Positions 59,203 through 64,000 of a stretch of 64,000 nucleotides of DNA are shown here, one piece after another. A program made the position numbers and the translations under genes. Below the pieces are notes generated by a model. That model was not told where the DNA came from, made no database searches, and saw only the letters and a program-made list of their open reading frames with translations. The stretch is taken from the NCBI RefSeq assembly GCF_947487575.1, contig NZ_CANKXG010000004.1:1-64000 (forward strand), written 5' to 3'. Origin of the DNA: an uncultured Algibacter sp. Its GTDB lineage: Bacteria; Bacteroidota; Bacteroidia; Flavobacteriales; Flavobacteriaceae. How positions within the stretch are numbered: the stretch's first letter is position 1; each line of letters opens with the position of its first letter.

Positions 59203-61083
59203 ATGGAAGAAAAAAAATTAGACATAAATTCAATTATAGGTTTTGTACTCATCTTTGGAATTCTAGCATACATGCTTTGGCAGAACCAGCCTTCGCCAGA
59301 GGAATTAGAAGCTCAAGAAAAAGCAAAACAAGAACAAGTTGAAGCTGAACAAAAAGAAAAAGAAGAGACTTTAGTTACTACTGCTACTGATTATACGGTT
59401 GGTTCAGGAGTAGATTCACTTCAAATGATTCAACTTAAAAATAAATTAGGGGCATTTGCATATTCTGCTTCTCAATCTAATGATAAAGAAACAGTTGTTG
59501 AAAGTGATTTACTGGCACTTAAGTTTAGTAATAAAGGGGGTTATCTTTCTGAGGTAAGATTAAAACAATTTGTCGATTACGACTCTATTCCAATCTACAT
59601 AATTAAAGATAATAATGCCTCTTTCAATATTAATTTTGGAACCACTGACAGCAGAATTTTAAATACAAAAGATTTACCGTTTGTTCCTCAGGTTACTAAA
59701 AATGGAAATGTTACTGTAGTTTCTATGAAACTTAAAGTTTCCGAAAGTCAGTTTTTAGAATACCGCTATGAGTTGAAGCAAGGTGATTATATGATTGATT
59801 TTGCTATTCGTTCTCAAGGATTAAGCAATGTGATTAATAGTTCGCAAGCCATCAATTTAGATTGGAAATTGAAAGGGTATCGTCATGCAAAAAGTATTTC
59901 TTATGAAAACAGATATACAGATATTCATTATGATTATGAAGGAGGAAAAGCAGATTACACAAGAGATGGTGAGGATGAGATTGAAGATGTAGCTTGGATT
60001 GGTTATAAGCAACATTTCTTTTCGTCAGCATTATTAACAGATACACGTTTTAAAAATGTAACAGTTAAAACTGAAAACTTAGTAAAAGACGAGACTATAG
60101 ACACGGTTTATACTAAAAGTTTTGCAGCAACAATCCCTTTAGAATTGCAAGGTGGAGAAATCAATCAAACTATGGATTGGTATTACGGACCAAGTGATTT
60201 TAAAGTACTTAATAAATATGATAGAAATTTAGACGAATTGGTGCCATTTGGTTGGGGACTTTTCGGTTGGATAAACCGTTATATTTTTATGCCATTGTTT
60301 GGTTTCTTAGGTGGATTTATGTCTTATGGTATTGCTATTGTTGTGATGACTGTTTTGGTGAAATTCCTATTATCTTTTGTACAATACAAGCAGTTTTTAT
60401 CTCAGGCAAAAATGAAAATTTTAAAGCCAGAATTAGATGCTATTAGAGAAAAACATAAGGATAATAAAATGAAAGCGCAACAAGAAACTATGGCGTTGCA
60501 AAACAAAGCAGGAGCAAGCCCTATGGCGGGATGTTTGCCAGCTTTAATTCAACTACCTGTGTTTTATGCACTGTTTCAATTTTTTCCATCTGCGTTTGAT
60601 TTAAGACAGAAATCTTTCCTTTGGGTTGATGATTTATCTTCTTATGATGTTATTGCAAACTTACCTTTTAACATTCCTTTTTATGGAAACCACGTGAGTT
60701 TGTTCCCAATATTAGCGTCTGTTGCAATTTTCTTTTACATGCGTTTAACAACAGGACAGAATATGCAATCTCAACCTCAGCAAGAAGGGATGCCAGATAT
60801 GGCGAAAATGATGAAGTACATGATGTATTTCTCTCCTATAATGATGTTGTTTTTCTTTAATAACTATGCATCAGGTTTGAGTTTGTATTACTTTATTTCG
60901 AATGTTATTAGTATTGGAATTATTTTAGTTATTAAAAATTTTATTCTTGATGAAGATAAAATTCATGCTGATATGCAAGAGAAGAAAAAGAAGCCTAAAA
61001 AGCAAGGTCGTTTTCAAAAGAAAATGGCTGAAATGATGGAGCAAGCAGAAAAGCAAAAGCAAGCTCAAAAAAAGGGTAAGTAA
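59203..61083 (+). CDS. yidC: Membrane protein insertase YidC
   Basis: 626 aa. N-terminal membrane helix (residues 10-25), a large periplasmic domain to about 340, then the five-helix insertase core: FGWINRYIFMPLFGFLGGFMSYG near 350, the conserved QYKQFLSQAKM and GCLPALIQLPVFYALFQFF segments, and a Lys-rich cytoplasmic tail. Inserts proteins with or without SecYEG. Has a terminator 40 bases on. Confidence 0.97.
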   Translation: MEEKKLDINSIIGFVLIFGILAYMLWQNQPSPEELEAQEKAKQEQVEAEQKEKEETLVTTATDYTVGSGVDSLQMIQLKNKLGAFAYSASQSNDKETVVESDLLALKFSNKGGYLSEVRLKQFVDYDSIPIYIIKDNNASFNINFGTTDSRILNTKDLPFVPQVTKNGNVTVVSMKLKVSESQFLEYRYELKQGDYMIDFAIRSQGLSNVINSSQAINLDWKLKGYRHAKSISYENRYTDIHYDYEGGKADYTRDGEDEIEDVAWIGYKQHFFSSALLTDTRFKNVTVKTENLVKDETIDTVYTKSFAATIPLELQGGEINQTMDWYYGPSDFKVLNKYDRNLDELVPFGWGLFGWINRYIFMPLFGFLGGFMSYGIAIVVMTVLVKFLLSFVQYKQFLSQAKMKILKPELDAIREKHKDNKMKAQQETMALQNKAGASPMAGCLPALIQLPVFYALFQFFPSAFDLRQKSFLWVDDLSSYDVIANLPFNIPFYGNHVSLFPILASVAIFFYMRLTTGQNMQSQPQQEGMPDMAKMMKYMMYFSPIMMLFFFNNYASGLSLYYFISNVISIGIILVIKNFILDEDKIHADMQEKKKKPKKQGRFQKKMAEMMEQAEKQKQAQKKGK

Positions 61084-61122
61084 TTGTTAGTGCTGAAGGT
61101 CTTTCAGTATCTTTTAAAATAT

Positions 61123-61158
61123 AAAAGCTGTCAAGAAAACATTTTTGGCAGCTTTTTT
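61123..61158 (+). terminator. Intrinsic terminator of yidC
   Basis: Stem AAAAGCTGTCAA / TTGGCAGCTTTT (one G-U pair), followed by T. Confidence 0.85.
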
Positions 61159-61281
61159 GTTATAACATAATTAAAGTTTAGTCGTTAACTAAATGTAATT
61201 TTCCGCGAAATCGTAAGATTCATGAATTCATTAATATTAAATAATGAATAATGAATAAAGGGATAAAATAAAATTTTAAAA

Positions 61282-61986
61282 ATGAAGATGTATTATAGTT
61301 TTTTATTTTTCTTAATGTTTAATAGTTTCATGTTTGCTCAAAACGTAAATCAATTTGATACCAACGGAAAGCGCCATGGTGTATGGAAAAAGCATTTTGA
61401 GGACACTAATATTTTAAGATACGAAGGACAGTTTAATCATGGAAAGGAAGTAGGGTTGTTTAAATTTTATAAGAATTATAAAAAGAAAGCTATTCTTTCG
61501 GCAACTAAATTATTTAATGAGGCAAATAAAATAGCTGAGGTAAAGTTTTTGGCATCTAATGGAAAAGTGATTAGTGAAGGAAACATGAATGGTAAAACAT
61601 ATATTGGTACTTGGAAATACTATCAAAAAAATTCAGATCAATTACTTACAATCGAAAATTATAATGATAAAGGCGAGTTAGTAGGGGAGCGTTTGGTGTA
61701 TTACCCAAATGGACAAATAGCCGAAAAACAAAATTATATTAATGGCAAATTGAATGGTGAATCGTTTTGGCTATCTGAAAAAAATGTAGTTTTAAAAACA
61801 TATATATATGAAAATGACGAATTGCATGGCGCTGCAAAATTTTATAGCCCTAAAGGGGAATTACTATCTGAAGGTCAATATAAAAGAGGTAAAAAACACG
61901 GCGTTTGGAAGTACTACGAAGACGCAAAACTTGTAAAGGAAAAAGACTTTACCTATAAACCTAAATACATAAAAAAAACGCCTTAA
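61282..61986 (+). CDS. Exported MORN-type repeat protein (YwqK-like)
   Basis: 234 aa. A signal peptide ends at FMFAQN. At least four MORN-like units follow: GKRHGVWKKHF, GKTYIGTWKYYQ, GKLNGESFWLS, GKKHGVWKYYED. Such proteins are sometimes labelled antitoxins of the YwqK family, but no toxin partner is present and it is secreted. Probably an envelope protein binding lipid or protein. The last codons lie within a terminator of the opposite strand. Confidence 0.82.
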   Translation: MKMYYSFLFFLMFNSFMFAQNVNQFDTNGKRHGVWKKHFEDTNILRYEGQFNHGKEVGLFKFYKNYKKKAILSATKLFNEANKIAEVKFLASNGKVISEGNMNGKTYIGTWKYYQKNSDQLLTIENYNDKGELVGERLVYYPNGQIAEKQNYINGKLNGESFWLSEKNVVLKTYIYENDELHGAAKFYSPKGELLSEGQYKRGKKHGVWKYYEDAKLVKEKDFTYKPKYIKKTP

Positions 61987-61998
61987 TTTCTTAAGGCG
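61970..61998 (-). terminator. Terminator of the FAS1 gene, inside the MORN gene's end
   Basis: On the minus strand CGCCTTAA-GAAA-TTAAGGCG is followed by eight T. It lies 74 bases after the FAS1 stop and overlaps the last codons and stop of the convergent gene. Confidence 0.8.
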
Positions 61999-62071
61999 CC
62001 CTCTTTTTCATAGACAATTTTAGCGGGAATTACTAATGTTTGCCTACAATCAACAAACCAAACTAATTTTA

Positions 62072-63460
62072 TTAATTAGACGGTAGTAATACTTTATCAA
62101 TAACATGAACAACACCATTTGTTGCATGTACATTTAGTAAAGAAGTAACCAACCCTGCTGGAGTTGATCCTGCTGCATCCTGAATAGTTAAAGTATCTAA
62201 GTCAATTGTTACGTTTTGTCCATTTAACATAGGAGCTTGTAAATCATCAGTCAAATCTGTTGAAAAGATATACACGCTTGGCTCAACTACATGATGAGTC
62301 AATATTGCTACTAGAACACTTGCATCTGTGGCATTAATTGCATCAACATTAGCAAAACCAGCATCCATAAATGCAGCATCTGTTGGGGCAAAAACTGTAA
62401 ATGGACCTGCAGTACCAAAAGTATCACCTAAACCAGCTTGAGCTAATGCCGCAGCTAACATTGTAAATTCAGCAGGATTGCCTCCAGCAAGACTAGCTAC
62501 TATATCATTAATGGTATTAGTCGGTGGAATTAAAGTTCTGTCAATAACATGAACGACACCATTAGACCCAGTAATGTCTGTTGCTGTTACCATAGTTGTT
62601 CCATTTATTGAAACTGCTCCTCCTGCATTTGTAATGTATATATTTCCTCCTAAAGTAGAAACTTCAGCAGCTGCTATACCTGAATCAGGGAGCATAGATT
62701 GCATAATAGTACCATCAACAACGTGATAAGCTAAAACAGTATCAACAATGTCTGCTACGTCTGCTAAATCTGTTATTCCAGCAGCAGTAAATGCATCGTT
62801 AGTAGGAGCAAAAAGAGTTAAACCACTATCACCTGGGCCATTACTTAATAAAAGCTCTAATATACTTGGGTCGGCTGCAAGAACTGCCTCAATAAGTGTC
62901 GTAAAGTTTTTATTAAAATAAGCTGGTGCTACAATAGTTCCAACTATAGGTAACATTGATGGCGGTACAAGTACACTATTAATTACATGAACTACACCAT
63001 TTGTTGCTAAACCATCTACAGCAATAACTTGAGCGCTATCTATAAATACGCCATTAGAATCTGCAACAACGTCAACAGTTTCGCCACCAGCCATTGTAAT
63101 GGTGCCAGATGTTACGTCACTAGCTTCTAAAGCTGCTGAAGCAAAAACATGATGCTGCAAAACACTTTTAAGTACATCTTCTGGAATATCATCAATAGAT
63201 GTTTGTCCTATGGCGCCAAGTAAGTCAGCAAAAGCCGTATTGTTTGGAGCAAAAACTGTATAAGTTCCATTTCCGCTTAATAAATCAACTAAGTCTGGAT
63301 ATTTTACTAAGGCAGTAACTAAGCTAGAAAGTTCTGGTGTAGCTTGTGCAAGTTCTACAATGCTGTTTGTAGGTTCAAATTCAATTGTGCTATCGTCATC
63401 ATCATTACTACATGATGTAATTGTAAGCACTGAAAATAATATTATAGCAAATTTTTTCAT
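62072..63460 (-). CDS. Lipoprotein with three fasciclin (FAS1) domains
   Basis: 462 aa from ATG 63460, where the signal MKKFAIILFSVLTITSCS begins; a start six codons earlier (63478) is possible but breaks the signal pattern. Cys followed by SNDDDD suits surface export. Three FAS1 domains (about 25-160, 165-310, 315-462) each show a YTVFAPNNTAFADL-like H1 box and an ATNGVVHVI-like H2 box. FAS1 domains mediate adhesion. Preceded by a good promoter; monocistronic. Confidence 0.93.
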   Translation of the reverse strand: MKKFAIILFSVLTITSCSNDDDDSTIEFEPTNSIVELAQATPELSSLVTALVKYPDLVDLLSGNGTYTVFAPNNTAFADLLGAIGQTSIDDIPEDVLKSVLQHHVFASAALEASDVTSGTITMAGGETVDVVADSNGVFIDSAQVIAVDGLATNGVVHVINSVLVPPSMLPIVGTIVAPAYFNKNFTTLIEAVLAADPSILELLLSNGPGDSGLTLFAPTNDAFTAAGITDLADVADIVDTVLAYHVVDGTIMQSMLPDSGIAAAEVSTLGGNIYITNAGGAVSINGTTMVTATDITGSNGVVHVIDRTLIPPTNTINDIVASLAGGNPAEFTMLAAALAQAGLGDTFGTAGPFTVFAPTDAAFMDAGFANVDAINATDASVLVAILTHHVVEPSVYIFSTDLTDDLQAPMLNGQNVTIDLDTLTIQDAAGSTPAGLVTSLLNVHATNGVVHVIDKVLLPSN

Positions 63461-63504
63461 GGGATTTAAATTTTTCATTTTTCAAAAGTTTTATGTTTGT
63501 TTAA

Positions 63505-63537
63505 CAAATATATAAAATAATTAAACAAAATATCAAA
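63505..63537 (-). promoter_or_regulatory. Promoter of the FAS1 gene
   Basis: On the minus strand TTTG (63534-63537), a 21-nt spacer, TATATTTG (63505-63512), giving a leader of about 40 bases to ATG 63460. Confidence 0.65.
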
Positions 63538-63630
63538 TTATGTTTAATATTTTTATAAATAAATTAAACAAAATGTATTTCGTCGATTATTTCATTTTTT
63601 TAATTAATCACAGAATCTTACAATATTATG

Positions 63631-63638
63631 TATCTTTG
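63631..63638 (+). promoter_or_regulatory. -7 box of mnmA
   Basis: TATCTTTG, 14 bases before the start codon at 63653. Confidence 0.5.
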
Positions 63639-63652
63639 TGCACTAATTTTTA

Positions 63653-64000
63653 ATGATGAAACGAGTAATTATTGGTCTTTCAGGAGGTGTGGATTCTAGC
63701 GTTGCTGCTTATTTATTAAAGGAGCAAGGTTATGAGGTAATTGGCTTGTTTATGAAAAACTGGCATGATGACTCTGTAACTATATCTAATGAGTGTCCAT
63801 GGTTAGATGATAGTAATGATGCTATGCTAGTAGCTGAAAAATTAGGTATTCCTTTTCAAACTGTCGATTTAAGCGAACAATATAAAGAACGCATTGTTGA
63901 TTATATGTTCGATGAATATAAGAAAGGTAGAACACCAAACCCAGATGTACTTTGTAATAGAGAGATTAAGTTTGATGTGTTCATGAAAATAGCTTTAGAG
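63653..64000 (+). CDS. mnmA: tRNA-specific 2-thiouridylase MnmA, 5' part (runs off the window)
   Basis: The first 116 codons are present. [19 protein letters not shown] carries the SGGVDSS PP-loop (residues 10-16) that activates tRNA by adenylation; [10 protein letters not shown] follows, and [17 protein letters not shown] near residue 95 holds the first catalytic Cys. Thiolates U34 of tRNA for Lys, Glu and Gln. The second Met (63656) is an equal start choice. Confidence 0.95.
   Translation, partial: MMKRVIIGLSGGVDSSVAAYLLKEQGYEVIGLFMKNWHDDSVTISNECPWLDDSNDAMLVAEKLGIPFQTVDLSEQYKERIVDYMFDEYKKGRTPNPDVLCNREIKFDVFMKIALE

Noticed and set aside
61282-61986. YwqK-type antitoxin of a toxin-antitoxin system
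   Set aside because: The protein is exported, built of MORN-like repeats, and no toxin gene lies beside it.

Overview
The window is a 64 kb piece of chromosome from a member of the Flavobacteriaceae (Bacteroidota). The evidence is the low GC content, the absence of convincing Shine-Dalgarno sites, promoters of the Bacteroidota type (TTTG, about 19-21 nt, TAnnTTTG), and family markers: DUF4835, DUF6913, DUF2279, DUF5916, a BatA-type membrane protein, FAS1 lipoproteins, and the neighbour order dapA-bamD-rpoZ-coaBC-DUF4835-recN-fabI. I do not see enough to name a genus.

Layout. 0.3-10.2 kb: a membrane pyrophosphatase (hppA), an App1-type phosphatase, a deoxynucleoside kinase, tRNA-Tyr, a hairpin-rich gene-less stretch, GAPDH with a long N-terminal extension, and a DegQ/HtrA protease. 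10.6-14.6 kb: dapF, GNAT, mltG, DUF2279 and a lysozyme-like protein, mainly cell-wall functions. 14.6-20.5 kb: two minus-strand operons, dnaA-LMW phosphatase-RsmI-like and LEA-like-ribD-HAD-YigZ, with a YbgC-type thioesterase between. 20.6-27.4 kb: GNAT-prmC-ligA, membrane proteins and a 5'-nucleotidase split over two genes. 26.9-39.5 kb: a long plus-strand run with dapA, bamD, rpoZ, coaBC, recN, fabI, a glycosyltransferase, a YbbR protein, coaE and a two-component system. 39.6-41.1 kb: a small accessory patch with two orphan lipoproteins and structured repeats. 41.2-53.9 kb: esterase, a dihydroorotase-like protein lacking its metal ligands, BatA, a glycosyltransferase fusion, an M61 peptidase, TIGR02757, an MFS transporter, a LolD-like ATPase and a DUF5916 outer-membrane protein. 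54.2-64 kb: folE, a decayed purM tail, a repeat lipoprotein, pyrG, yidC, a MORN-type protein, a three-domain FAS1 lipoprotein and the start of mnmA.

Most genes are housekeeping: peptidoglycan precursor and cell-wall processing (dapA, dapF, mltG), cofactors (coaBC, coaE, ribD, folE), DNA replication and repair (dnaA, ligA, recN), envelope assembly (bamD, yidC, degQ, LolD-like) and pyrimidine synthesis (pyrG). I see no insertion sequence, prophage, CRISPR array or obvious defence system.

The most unusual signal is in the spaces between genes. One dispersed element occurs four times (about 3.85, 10.4, 39.5 and 48.5 kb). Its ends can pair (GCGTTA with TAACGC), one copy carries the compensated pair GCATTA with TAATGC, and an internal hairpin is kept although its sequence and length change. 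Two copies are nearly identical and inverted around a 6.4 kb block. Other structured repeats lie at 40.4 kb and 55.1 kb. These, the metal-ligand-free dihydroorotase and the purM remnant are the best leads.
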